A stretch of 64,000 nt of DNA from CAWJMD01 sp963845675. GTDB lineage: Bacteria; Actinomycetota; Actinomycetes; Actinomycetales; CAWJMD01. The notes beneath the pieces are model-generated. The model worked only from the letters and a program-made list of their open reading frames with translations, did no database searches and had not been told where the DNA came from. Each line of letters starts with the position of its first letter. The stretch's first letter is position 1. Shown here piece by piece: positions 10,267-19,364 of the stretch. The stretch lies in NCBI GenBank assembly GCA_963845675.1, contig CAWJSX010000001.1, positions 1,178,001-1,242,000 of the forward strand, written 5' to 3'. Made by a program: the position numbers and the translations under genes.

Positions 10267-10373
10267 GCGCACGCCCTCCCACGGGACTCGGGTCGACGGC
10301 ACCCTGGCGGTGCGCGTCGACGGTGATTGTGCCCGCTCGACGCCCTGTCCGCCCCCCGTGGCAGGGTGACCGC

Positions 10374-12257
10374 GTGGACCACGCTGCGACCGCCCCCGAC
10401 GTCTCGGACGACCTCACCCGCCTCGTCACGGCCTGGCTCGACCTGCGCACGTGGCGTGCCTTCGACGTCGACGACGCCGGGCACGTGCTCGCCGGCCACG
10501 ACGACAGCGGGTCGGTCCAGCTCGTCGAGCTGGAGCACGGCAGTGGGCGGCGGACGCCGTTGACGGCGTTGCCGGGCGCCGTGTCGGGCCGGTACGTGCC
10601 CGGGGAGCGGTCCGTGATCGTGGTCCACGACGAGGGCGGGGACGAGAACGCCCAGCTCTCGGTGCTGCGGCTCGACACCGCCGACGGTCCCGCGCTCCCT
10701 GCCGGTCTCGACGACCTCGAGCCGCTCGTGCACGAGGCGGGCGTCATGCACCGTCTCCTCGACGTCACCCCCGGGCGGGTGCTGTACGCCAGCAACTCTC
10801 GCAACCGGGTGGACTTCGACGTGCACCTGCTCGACCTCACGACCGGCGTGTCCACTCCCGTGTTCTCCCGCGGCGGGTCCGTGACCTCGGCCTCGGTGTC
10901 CCCCGACGGCGCCCGCGTCGTGCTGGTGCTGGCCTCCCCGACGCTGCCGATGAGCGCGCACCTGGTCCTCGTCGACCTCACGGACCCCGACGCCGAGCCC
11001 CTCGCCCTGACCGACCCCGCCGAGCCCGGCCGGCACGAGGGGGCGAGGTGGTGGCCCGACGGCGGGTCGCTGGTCTACGCGACGGACGCCGACTTCGACA
11101 CCACCCTGGTCGGGCGGCACGACCTGGCGGACGGACGGTTCTCCCCGGTCGTCGCCCACGACCGGTGGGACGTGCAGGGCTGGCTCTCCCCCGACGGCTC
11201 CACCCTGCTGGCGGAGACCCTCGTCGACGGGGAGTCCCGGCTGGGGCTGCACGACCCGCTGACGGGACGCCTGCGCCACCAGGTCGACCTGCCCGGCGGC
11301 GGCACCGAGGAGGCCGGACACATCGGCTACACGCTGCCGGAGCCCGTGTGGTCCCCCGACTCCCGCTCGGTCGTCCTGTCCTTCTGCGCCCCCGGGGTTC
11401 CCGGTGACGTGCTGCTGGTCGACGCCTCGGACGGACGGGTCGAGGCCCTCACCGACTCGTCCGGCCCCGTTCCCGACGTGGGTCTGCCGTCCTCGCACCT
11501 CGTCCCGACCACGGACGGCGAGCAGGTCCCGTGCTTCGTCTACCCGCCGACGGGTGACCCCGACCCCGACCGCGCCGGATCGGCCGTCCTGGTCGTGCAC
11601 GGCGGTCCGGAGGGCCAGTCGCTGCGCACGTTCGCGCCGGTCACCCAGGCCCTGGCCGCCGCCGGGCACGCCGTGCTGGTGCCGAACGTCCGCGGGTCGA
11701 CGGGCTACGGCCGTCGCTGGTACTCGCTCGACGACGGTCCCCGCCGGCTCGACTCGGTGGCCGACCTGGCCGCACTGCACGGCTGGCTCCCCTCGCTCGG
11801 GCTCGACCCGGACCGGGCGGCGCTGTGGGGAGGTTCGTACGGCGGCTACATGGTGCTCGCCGGGCTGACGTTCCAGCCCGAGCTGTGGGCCGCGGGCGTC
11901 GACATCGTCGGCATCTCGTCGCTCGTCACGTTCCTCGAGAACACGTCGCCGTACCGCCGGGCCTACCGCGAGCGCGAGTACGGGCGGCTGGAGACCGATC
12001 GCCAGATGCTCGAGGACGCGTCACCGCTGCCTCGCATCGACCAGATCCGTGCGCCGCTGTTCGTGATCCACGGCGCCAACGACCCCAGGGTGCCCCTGTC
12101 CGAGGCCGAGCAGCTCGTCGAGGCCGTGCGGTCCCGCGGCATCGAGTGCGAGCTGCGGGTGTACGCGGACGAGGGCCACGGCCTGGCCAAGCGCGCGAAC
12201 CGGCTCGACGCCTACCCGGCCGCCATCGCCGCGCTCTCACGGTGGCTGGAGGGCTGA
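10374..12257 (+). CDS. S9 family peptidase (prolyl oligopeptidase / acylaminoacyl-peptidase type)
   Basis: A serine peptidase of 627 residues. The N-terminal ~370 residues form a beta-propeller-like domain with repeated WSPDSRSVV/WWPDGGSLVYATDAD blades. The C-terminal domain is an alpha/beta hydrolase, with the nucleophile in GGSYGGYM (Ser about 488), the catalytic Asp in GANDPRVP and His in DEGHGLAKR. The VPNVRGSTGYGRRWY motif is typical of acylaminoacyl peptidases. There is no signal peptide, so it is cytoplasmic and probably trims oligopeptides. The start GTG 10374 gives VDHAATAPDVSDD; no strong ribosome-binding site is seen. Confidence 0.93.
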   Translation: MDHAATAPDVSDDLTRLVTAWLDLRTWRAFDVDDAGHVLAGHDDSGSVQLVELEHGSGRRTPLTALPGAVSGRYVPGERSVIVVHDEGGDENAQLSVLRLDTADGPALPAGLDDLEPLVHEAGVMHRLLDVTPGRVLYASNSRNRVDFDVHLLDLTTGVSTPVFSRGGSVTSASVSPDGARVVLVLASPTLPMSAHLVLVDLTDPDAEPLALTDPAEPGRHEGARWWPDGGSLVYATDADFDTTLVGRHDLADGRFSPVVAHDRWDVQGWLSPDGSTLLAETLVDGESRLGLHDPLTGRLRHQVDLPGGGTEEAGHIGYTLPEPVWSPDSRSVVLSFCAPGVPGDVLLVDASDGRVEALTDSSGPVPDVGLPSSHLVPTTDGEQVPCFVYPPTGDPDPDRAGSAVLVVHGGPEGQSLRTFAPVTQALAAAGHAVLVPNVRGSTGYGRRWYSLDDGPRRLDSVADLAALHGWLPSLGLDPDRAALWGGSYGGYMVLAGLTFQPELWAAGVDIVGISSLVTFLENTSPYRRAYREREYGRLETDRQMLEDASPLPRIDQIRAPLFVIHGANDPRVPLSEAEQLVEAVRSRGIECELRVYADEGHGLAKRANRLDAYPAAIAALSRWLEG

Positions 12258-12324
12258 CCTGGACGCCACGGCGGTCGGCGAGCCGTACGCCCCGGCCGCA
12301 GACGCTCTGGAACCGGGTGCCCCC

Positions 12325-14055
12325 GTGGCGTTGGTCGTCGCGCGGGACGTGGTCGTCCTCGCAGCAGGCGGGGAGGGACCGCACTGGTCGGTCCCGCTCG
12401 CGGCCGCCGCCGAGCACTGCGCCCGGCTCGACGCCGAGGTCGGCCCGCGCTGGGTGTGGTGGTCCGCGCGCGCCGCGGCCGCACCCCTGCTGGAGCGCCG
12501 TCCCGACCTCCGCCTGCGCCGGTGCTGGGACCTCGCGGCCGTGCACCGGCTCCTCCACGGCGGGTGGCGGGACGACCCCGCCCGTCTGTGGGCGCAGCTG
12601 CAGGGCCTCGAGGAGGCCGACATCCCCCGCGACGGCCAGCTCGACCTGTTCGGCTCCGGCGGAGCAGGGACCTCGGCAACCAGCGGCGATGACGGTGACC
12701 CCGAGCAGCCGGTGCGCCCCGACGGCCACCTGCGTCCGGACTGGGTCGCCGGGGCCTGGGCCGCGTCCGCCGCGCGTGCGCTGACCTGGGCGCGACTGGC
12801 CCTCGACGTCGCGGCGACCCAGCGCACCGCCGTCGAGGCGACACCGGCGCGCGGTCACGCACTGCACACCGCCTGGTCGGAGTCGGCGGCCGAGCTGCTG
12901 TGCGCCGAGCTCGGACGGGACGGTCTGCCGGTCCACCGGCCCACCGCCGAGGCCGCCGTCGCAGAGGTGGCCGGACGTCGGCCCCGTGACGAGACGGACG
13001 CCCTCGCGCTGCGCGCGGCCCGCGACGCCGCGGTGCTGGCCACCGCCCCGCGCGCCGGGGGGTCCGTCGACCTGCGGAGCCCTGCCCAGGTGAAGGCGCT
13101 GCTCGCCCAGCACGGCTTCGACCTGCCCGACACCCGCTCCTGGCGGCTGGAGCAGCACGCGGGTGCCCACCCGCTGGTCGACGCCCTGCTCGCCTGGCGC
13201 AAGGCCGAGCGCATCTGCACCACCTACGGGTACCGCTGGCTCGACGAGCACCTGGGCGCCGACGGACGGTTCCGCGGCGCGTGGTCGGGCAGCGACGGCG
13301 GCGCGGGCCGCATGACCGCGCAGGCGGGCCTGCACTCGATGCCGCGTGAGCTGCGCGTCGCGGTGGTCGCCGAGCCGGGCCACCGCTTCGTCCGCGCCGA
13401 CCTCGGTCAGGTCGAGCCACGCGTGCTGGCGGCTGTCTCCGGCGACCCCGCGCTGGCCCGCGCGGCCCGGGCCGACGACCTCTACGCCGACGTCGCAGGT
13501 GCCCTGCGGTGCGAGCGGCCGGTGGCCAAGATCGCCGTGCTGGCGGCGATGTACGGGCAGACCTCGGGCACCGCCGGGGAGGCCCTCAAGGACATGGAGC
13601 GGGCGTACCCGGTGGCCATGTCGTACCTACGGGCCGCCTACGAGGATGGGCACGCGGGTCGCGACGTGCTGACGTTCGGCGGCCGCCGGGTCCGCATGTT
13701 CGCGGTCGACCCCGTGCCGGAGGACGCGGGCGAGGCGCTCCTGCGCCCGTACCGTGCCGTCGTGGCGGGGCGCGGCCGCTTCGCCCGCAACGCAGTGGTC
13801 CAGGGTGCCGCGGCCGAGCTCTTCAAGGCGTGGACGGCCACCGTCCGCGCCCGGCTGGCCGCCTCCGGCGCCGGCACCGTCGTGCTGTGCCTGCACGACG
13901 AGCTGCTGCTCCACGTCCGGGAGGAGGTCGCCGACCAGGTCGCCCGCGACGTGGTGACCGACCTCGGGACGACGGCCGCCCGGTGGTGTGGCACCGGCGT
14001 GCGCTTCGTTGCCGACGTCAGCGTCGTCGACCGGTGGTCGGACGCCAAGGGCTGA
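12325..14055 (+). CDS. PolA-type DNA polymerase with degenerate exonuclease domain
   Basis: A 576-residue family A polymerase lacking the 5' nuclease. The N-terminal ~200 residues are weakly similar to a 3'-5' exonuclease domain but show no clear DEDD residues. The polymerase domain has all three catalytic motifs in altered form: motif A RADLGQVEPRVLAAVSGD, motif B RPVAKIAVLAAMYGQT (Arg, Lys and Tyr of the O helix kept, Phe replaced by Leu) and motif C LCLHDELLLHV. AGRMTAQAGLHSMP corresponds to the thumb-palm TGRLSS region. Annotated elsewhere as bifunctional 3'-5' exonuclease/DNA polymerase; the main Pol I would be a separate gene. The GTG start is uncertain, as the open frame extends upstream without a start codon. 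Confidence 0.87.
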   Translation: MALVVARDVVVLAAGGEGPHWSVPLAAAAEHCARLDAEVGPRWVWWSARAAAAPLLERRPDLRLRRCWDLAAVHRLLHGGWRDDPARLWAQLQGLEEADIPRDGQLDLFGSGGAGTSATSGDDGDPEQPVRPDGHLRPDWVAGAWAASAARALTWARLALDVAATQRTAVEATPARGHALHTAWSESAAELLCAELGRDGLPVHRPTAEAAVAEVAGRRPRDETDALALRAARDAAVLATAPRAGGSVDLRSPAQVKALLAQHGFDLPDTRSWRLEQHAGAHPLVDALLAWRKAERICTTYGYRWLDEHLGADGRFRGAWSGSDGGAGRMTAQAGLHSMPRELRVAVVAEPGHRFVRADLGQVEPRVLAAVSGDPALARAARADDLYADVAGALRCERPVAKIAVLAAMYGQTSGTAGEALKDMERAYPVAMSYLRAAYEDGHAGRDVLTFGGRRVRMFAVDPVPEDAGEALLRPYRAVVAGRGRFARNAVVQGAAAELFKAWTATVRARLAASGAGTVVLCLHDELLLHVREEVADQVARDVVTDLGTTAARWCGTGVRFVADVSVVDRWSDAKG

Positions 14056-14067
14056 CCGACCGTCGTG

Positions 14068-14716
14068 TCACCGCCAGGCCTTGTGCTCGGGCCACGGCGC
14101 GTCGGCCGGACGCAGGGACGCCCAGCCCTGGTCCCGTGACGCGCACGCCGCCAGCACGCCCGCAACGGTGGTCGGGTTGTGCAGCCGCCCCGACAGCACG
14201 GCGTCGCGGGCCTCGTCGAGCGGCACCCACTCCGTGACCATGTCGCGCTCCTCGTGCTGGCGCTCGTGCCGGTCGTCCTCGGGAACTGACCGAGAGGTCC
14301 CGGGCCAGGTAGACCCGGATCGCCTCGTCCATGCCGCCGGGCGAGTTGAACCAGTCGATCAGCACGTCCCACCGCGCCGCGGTGAGGTCCGCCTCCTCGG
14401 CCAGCTCGCGCTGGGCGGCGACGACGGGCAGCTCCCCCGGCACGTCCAGCAGACCGGCGGGCAGCTCCCACAGGTCGTGCCGGACCGGGTGACGGTACTG
14501 GTAGACGAACAGCGCCCGGTCCTGGTCGTCCAGCGCCATCACGCCGACTGCGCCGGGGTGCGAGACGTACTCCCGCCGGACGCTTCCCGACTCGCCGAGG
14601 TCGACCGTGTCGCGGACGACCTCCCAGATCAGCCCGGAGTGCACCACCTCCGAGTCGCTGACCTGACGGGGGGCGTACGTGTCGCCGGCCGCGAAACGTG
14701 CTGCGGTGGAGTCCAT
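14068..14716 (-). CDS. ADP-ribose pyrophosphatase-type Nudix hydrolase, frameshifted
   Basis: A homologue of the mycobacterial ADP-ribose pyrophosphatase next to pyrG. The start is ATG 14716. The Nudix region reads ELPAGLLDVPGELPVVAAQRELAEEADL, with the REL-EE core intact. The upstream VYQYRHPVRHDLWELPAG segment is characteristic. Near 14288 an extra G after RDLSV moves the last ~70 residues (SVPEDDRHERQHEERDM ... PEHKAWR) into another frame; the conserved glutamate-rich loop ERDM lies right after the break. It starts 6 bases after the pyrG stop, so it is the last gene of the long minus-strand series. Confidence 0.88.
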
Positions 14717-14722
14717 CCCGAC

Positions 14723-16480
14723 TCAGACCACGGCCGCGGACGAGACCGCCACCTCGGAGGACGGCGACGTCTCCACCTCGATCAGGCGCTCGTCGCGCTG
14801 ACGCTGGAGCGCGGCGGCGACGAGTCCCGAGAAGAGCGGGTGCGCCCGGTGCGGCCGCGAGCGGAACTCCGGGTGCGCCTGCGTGGCGACGTAGTAGGGG
14901 TGCACGTCGGCGGGGAGCTCGACGAACTCGACCAGCGCGTGGTTCGGCGACTCACCGCTGACCACGAGGCCGGCGTCCTCCAGCTGGGGCCGGTACCGGT
15001 TGTTCACCTCGTACCGGTGCCGGTGACGCTCCTCGACCCGGTTGGTGCCGTAGACACCGGCGACGACCGAGCCCGGCCTCAGGTCCGCCGGGTAGAGGCC
15101 GAGGCGCATCGTGCCGCCCAGGTCGCCGTCACCGGAGACGATCGCCTTCTGCTCGTCCATGGTCGCGATCACCGGGTGCTCGCTGTCGGGGTCGAACTCG
15201 GACGACGAGGCGTCGACGAGGCCCAGCACGTTGCGGGCGTACTCGATCACCATGCACTGCAGGCCAAGGCAGAGCCCGAGCGTGGGCACCTGGTTCTCGC
15301 GCGCCCAGCGCAGGGCGCCGAGCTTGCCCTCGATCCCCCGGATGCCGAAGCCACCCGGCACGCAGACCGCGTCGACGCCGTGCAGCTGCTTGTGCGCTCT
15401 CTCGGGGGTGTCGCAGGCGTCCGAGGCGACCCAGCGGAGCCGGACGCGTGCGTCCTCGGCGAAGCCGCCGGCCCGCAGGGCCTCGGTGACCGAGAGGTAC
15501 GCGTCCGGCAGGTCGATGTACTTGCCGACGAGGGCGACCTCGACCTCGTGCGCCGGACGGTGGACGCGGCGCAGCAGGTCGTCCCACTCGGTCCAGTCGA
15601 CGTCACGGAACGGGAGGTCGAGGCGGCGCACCAGGTAGGCGTCCAGGCCCTCCGAGTGCAGCACCTTCGGGATGTCGTAGATCGACGCCGCGTCCTTGGC
15701 CGTCGCCACGGCGTCGAAGTCGACGTCGCACATCAGGGCGATCTTGCGCTTGACGGACTCGGGCACGTCCCGGTCGCAGCGCAGCACGATCGCGTCCGGG
15801 GAGATGCCGATCGACCGCAGCGCCGCGACGGAGTGCTGGGTCGGCTTGGTCTTCAGCTCGCCGCTCGGGCCGATGAACGGCACCAGCGAGACGTGGACGA
15901 AGAACGCGTTGTCACGCCCGATGTCCTGCCGGACCTGACGGGCGGCCTCGAGGAACGGCAGCGACTCGATGTCGCCGACGGTGCCACCCACCTCGGTGAT
16001 GATCACGTCCGGCACCTCGCCGTCCGTCCCCGGCTGGGCCTGGGCCCGCATGCGGGCCTTGATCTCGTTCGTGATGTGCGGGATCACCTGGACGGTGTCG
16101 CCGAGGTACTCGCCGCGGCGCTCCTTGGCGATGACGTTCGAGTAGATCTGGCCCGTCGTGACGTTGGCCGCGGCGTCGAGGTCCTCGTCGAGGAACCGCT
16201 CGTAGTGCCCGATGTCCAGGTCGGTCTCCGCGCCGTCGTCGGTGACGAAGACCTCGCCGTGCTGGAAGGGGTTCATCGTGCCGGGGTCGACGTTGAGGTA
16301 GGGGTCGAGCTTCTGCATCGACACCTTCAGGCCCCTGCCCCGCAGGAGGTGGCCGAGGCTCGACGCCGTCAGGCCCTTCCCGAGTGAGGACGCCACACCA
16401 CCGGTGACGAAGATGTGTCGGGTCGCAGCGGACCCGCCTTGCCTGGCTTGATCTCGGTATCCGAGTGTCCGGTCTGCCAC
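14723..16480 (-). CDS. pyrG: CTP synthase
   Basis: Converts UTP to CTP with glutamine and ATP; 585 residues. The N-terminal synthetase domain starts RHIFVTGGVASSLGKG (P-loop) and continues with YLNVDPGTMNPFQHGEVFVTDDGAETDLDIGHYERF. The C-terminal class I glutaminase domain has PGGFGIRG, the nucleophile in GLCLGLQCMV, and His-Glu in HPEFRSRP. The GTG start at 16480 adds about 20 residues before the synthetase domain, a length usual for actinobacterial PyrG. The 79-bp gap before it is one of the few in this series. Confidence 0.98.
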   Translation of the reverse strand: MADRTLGYRDQARQGGSAATRHIFVTGGVASSLGKGLTASSLGHLLRGRGLKVSMQKLDPYLNVDPGTMNPFQHGEVFVTDDGAETDLDIGHYERFLDEDLDAAANVTTGQIYSNVIAKERRGEYLGDTVQVIPHITNEIKARMRAQAQPGTDGEVPDVIITEVGGTVGDIESLPFLEAARQVRQDIGRDNAFFVHVSLVPFIGPSGELKTKPTQHSVAALRSIGISPDAIVLRCDRDVPESVKRKIALMCDVDFDAVATAKDAASIYDIPKVLHSEGLDAYLVRRLDLPFRDVDWTEWDDLLRRVHRPAHEVEVALVGKYIDLPDAYLSVTEALRAGGFAEDARVRLRWVASDACDTPERAHKQLHGVDAVCVPGGFGIRGIEGKLGALRWARENQVPTLGLCLGLQCMVIEYARNVLGLVDASSSEFDPDSEHPVIATMDEQKAIVSGDGDLGGTMRLGLYPADLRPGSVVAGVYGTNRVEERHRHRYEVNNRYRPQLEDAGLVVSGESPNHALVEFVELPADVHPYYVATQAHPEFRSRPHRAHPLFSGLVAAALQRQRDERLIEVETSPSSEVAVSSAAVV

Positions 16481-16559
16481 GGGCTTCGACGATAGCAGCG
16501 ACCCGAGGTGTCCTTGCGCGACGGGCCGGTAGTGGGGCCGATCGGGGAAGGGCCCGGGC

Positions 16560-17669
16560 TCAGGCCAGCGACCGGTACAGCCGGTCCAGCTGGTCCACCG
16601 CGTCGGCGTCGGTCGGCAGCTGCGCCGCCCGCGCCAGCCCCGCCTCGTGGCGGCGCGTCCGCTCGGCGGGGTCGTCGAGCAGGGTGGCGACGGCCCCCGC
16701 CAGGGCACTCGCGTCGCCGTACGGCACCAGCAGGGCCGCGTCGCCCGCGACCTCCCCGGTGCCGCCCACGTCGGTGGCCACCAGCGGGGCGCCCCGGCGC
16801 AGCGCCTCCTGCACGACCAGCGGCTGGCCCTCCCACACGCTCGGGCAGACCGCGACGTCCGCCGCGGCGAAGAGGTCCGCCACGTCCGAGCGCCGGCCCA
16901 GCAGCCTCAGCGGCAGCCGGTCGGAGTCGGCGCGGCGCTGGACCTGTTCGCGCAGGGGACCGTCACCGGCGACGACCGCGAGCACGTCCAGGTCGGGGCG
17001 GGTGCGGGTCAGCTCGGCCAGCGCGTCGCACCACAACGGCAGACCCTTCTGCGGAGCGAGCCGGGCGACGGTCACGAGCAGGGCCGTCGCCCGGCCGTCC
17101 AGTCCGAGCTCCGCACGCACCCGGGCCCTCACCTCGTCGGGCGGCCCGGACGGTGGAGACCCGGGAGGCGCAGGCACCAGCGCGCGCTCCGCGCGGGCCG
17201 CCCCCCGGTCCAGCATGCGGTCCACGAGGTCGCCCGACACACCGAGCACGGCGGCCGAGCGTCGCGCCACCAGACGTTCGAGCGCCGCGCTGATCGCCTG
17301 CACCCGTCCACCCCCGACGGGGAGGTTGTGCAGGGTCACGACCAGCGCCGGCCGGTGCCGCAGCAGCCGCGCGAGCCCGAGCGCCGCCAGCCCACCGGCC
17401 CGCAGGCCGTGGGCGTGGACCACGTCGGCACCGCGCCCGAGCCGGGCCAACGCTGTCACGGCGGCCAGGTCGCGCCGAGCGGACGGTCGGTCGCCGATCT
17501 CGACGGGGACGAAACGCGCTCCGGTGGAGGCGAGCCCGAAGTCCTCGAAGGCCGCCGAGGGCCCGGCGACGACCACGTCGTGACCGCCGTCGACGAGGCC
17601 GGCGGCGACGGCGGCCACGTGCCGGCCCACCCCGCCGGCCGACGATCCCTGCACCAGAAGCACTCTCAT
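16560..17669 (-). CDS. GT4-type glycosyltransferase
   Basis: A GT-B fold glycosyltransferase of 369 residues. The N-terminal domain begins MRVLLVQGSSAGGVGRHVAAVAAGL, with the glycine-rich GGVGRH acceptor-side loop. DVVHAHGLRAGGLAAL follows. The C-terminal nucleotide-sugar domain has TVARLAPQKGLPLW, VVAGDGPLR and the signature CPSVWEGQPLVVQEAL, in which the Glu of EG-x4-E is kept. No membrane helix is seen. The start ATG 17669 overlaps the MurJ-like stop (ATGA), indicating co-translation with the flippase. Likely role: adding sugars to a lipid-linked or secreted glycan precursor (inferred from context). Confidence 0.9.
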   Translation of the reverse strand: MRVLLVQGSSAGGVGRHVAAVAAGLVDGGHDVVVAGPSAAFEDFGLASTGARFVPVEIGDRPSARRDLAAVTALARLGRGADVVHAHGLRAGGLAALGLARLLRHRPALVVTLHNLPVGGGRVQAISAALERLVARRSAAVLGVSGDLVDRMLDRGAARAERALVPAPPGSPPSGPPDEVRARVRAELGLDGRATALLVTVARLAPQKGLPLWCDALAELTRTRPDLDVLAVVAGDGPLREQVQRRADSDRLPLRLLGRRSDVADLFAAADVAVCPSVWEGQPLVVQEALRRGAPLVATDVGGTGEVAGDAALLVPYGDASALAGAVATLLDDPAERTRRHEAGLARAAQLPTDADAVDQLDRLYRSLA

Positions 17670-19321
17670 CGCTGGATCCCCTGTTCGCTCGTGACGTCGG
17701 ACGCGGCGCCGGACGTGCCGCCGCCACCCCTCAGCTGACGGGCCGCCAGCACCGTGGGACGGTCGAGGACGGCCACACCGCCGGCCAGCACGAGCAGGGC
17801 CGCCACCGCCGCAACGACGCCCGCAGCCACCGTCCCGGGTGCGCCGGAGCCCCACACGTCGGTCAGGGCCACCCCGACCCACCACCCGGCGCCCGCGGCG
17901 AGCAGGCTCGCGGTCCCGGACCCGGCAGCGGTGCGGGCCAGCCCGCGCAGCGCGACGGGGCCGGTGACGCGTCGGAGGGAGACGAGGAGCGCCACGCCGG
18001 CGACCGCCATGCCGATGCTGCTTCCTGCCGCGAGCGCGACCGCCTGGTACCGGGGCTCGACCGCGGTGGCGAGCAGCGCCATGGCGACGACCGCACCCAC
18101 CCAGCCACCGGCGGTGGCGACGGCCGCGAGCCGACCGCGCTCGAGCGCGTACAGCGCCCGCCCGACGTGCGCGATCAGCGCGAAGCCGACCAGCCCGGGT
18201 GCCATCGCGACGACCGCCGGCCCCATCACGCTCACGTCACCGGAGTCGAGGAGCCCGAAGAAGCGACCCACCGGGGTCGAGACCGCCACGAGCAGCGCGG
18301 CTCCGGCCGCGGCGACCAGCACGACCGCGCGGGTGGTGCGGGCGGCCGTCGCCGCGAACCCCTCGGTGTCACCGGTGGCCGCACTGGTGGCGAGCCGTGG
18401 GAACGCGCTCGTCGCGAGCGGCACCACCAGCACCGCGTACGGCAGCAGGTAGACGGCCTGCGTGTACTGGAAGACGGTCAGCGTCGACGTGACCCCGCGG
18501 CTCGACAGGTAGACGACCGCGAGCACGGACGCCTGCTGGGCGAGGAGGGTGACGACCCCGGCGCCGGCCAGCGCGGCCGCGCGAGCGGCCACCCCCGGCG
18601 GGAACCTCAGGGTCGGGCGGAGCCGCGTGCCGGTCCGCCACACGGGGAACAGCAGCGGCACCGTCATCGCCACGACCCCCGCGGTGGTCCCCCACGCCAG
18701 CCAGGCCTGCGCCGAGGACGGCAGCCCTTCCGGGTCGTCCCGGAACGGGCCGACCGTCGCGGAGAACGCCAGGTAGGCGCCGATCACGACGAGCGTGGAC
18801 AACAGCGGCCCCAGGGCGGGCCAGGCGAACCGGCGGTGCGCCTGCAGCACCCCGACGAGGACGATCCCCAGCCCGTACAGCACCACCTGCGGGGCGAAGA
18901 CGACGAGCATCTGGGCGGCCAGCTGCTCGCTGCCCGGGCACGAGTCACCACCGACCAGGAGCCCGGTGACGGGTCCGGCCACCAGCGCCAGCAGCACGGC
19001 CAGCGGCGTGAGCACCAGGAGGGTCCAGGTCAGGAGGGCCGACGCCGTCCGGTCGGCCTCCGCCCGGTCCCCGCGCGCGAGCGGCCCCGCGAGCAGCGGC
19101 ACGACCGCACCCGCGAGCGCACCACCGGCCACCACCTCGAACAGGACGTTGGGCAGCTGGTTCGCGACGAGGTACGCGTTGCCGACGCACTCGGCGCCGA
19201 CGGAGTCCGAGTAGACGAGCCACCGTCCGAAACCCGCGACGCGCGAGACCAGCGTGATGACGGCGATGAGCCCGGCCCCGGCCGCGATGCCGGCGCCGAG
19301 GCGCCGCGCACCCGGACTCAC
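17666..19321 (-). CDS. murJ: MurJ/MviN-like lipid-linked oligosaccharide flippase
   Basis: A polytopic membrane protein (551 residues, about 13-14 helices) of the MOP/MATE-like flippase superfamily. The N-terminal signature is LIAVITLVSRVAGFGRWLVYSDSVG, followed by ANQLPNVLFEVVAGGALAGAVVPLLAGPLA, which is classic MurJ (LPN...E, GGA). The start is GTG 19321 after GAGGGCGAG. It is flanked by a MraY/WecA-like protein and a GT4 enzyme and overlaps the latter. It could be the organism's lipid II flippase or a second paralogue dedicated to another polyprenyl-linked glycan; mycobacteria keep their mviN elsewhere, so I favour a paralogue. Confidence 0.88.
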   Translation of the reverse strand: MSPGARRLGAGIAAGAGLIAVITLVSRVAGFGRWLVYSDSVGAECVGNAYLVANQLPNVLFEVVAGGALAGAVVPLLAGPLARGDRAEADRTASALLTWTLLVLTPLAVLLALVAGPVTGLLVGGDSCPGSEQLAAQMLVVFAPQVVLYGLGIVLVGVLQAHRRFAWPALGPLLSTLVVIGAYLAFSATVGPFRDDPEGLPSSAQAWLAWGTTAGVVAMTVPLLFPVWRTGTRLRPTLRFPPGVAARAAALAGAGVVTLLAQQASVLAVVYLSSRGVTSTLTVFQYTQAVYLLPYAVLVVPLATSAFPRLATSAATGDTEGFAATAARTTRAVVLVAAAGAALLVAVSTPVGRFFGLLDSGDVSVMGPAVVAMAPGLVGFALIAHVGRALYALERGRLAAVATAGGWVGAVVAMALLATAVEPRYQAVALAAGSSIGMAVAGVALLVSLRRVTGPVALRGLARTAAGSGTASLLAAGAGWWVGVALTDVWGSGAPGTVAAGVVAAVAALLVLAGGVAVLDRPTVLAARQLRGGGGTSGAASDVTSEQGIQR

Positions 19322-19364
19322 CTCGCCCTCACCTCGCCCCTGACAGCAGGCTCACGTCGGGTGC

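Noticed and set aside
13988..16387. 799-residue open frame on the plus strand opposite pyrG
   Set aside because: A shadow of pyrG in high-GC DNA. Its product is low-complexity Asp/Val/Leu/Arg sequence with no family motifs, and pyrG is unmistakable.
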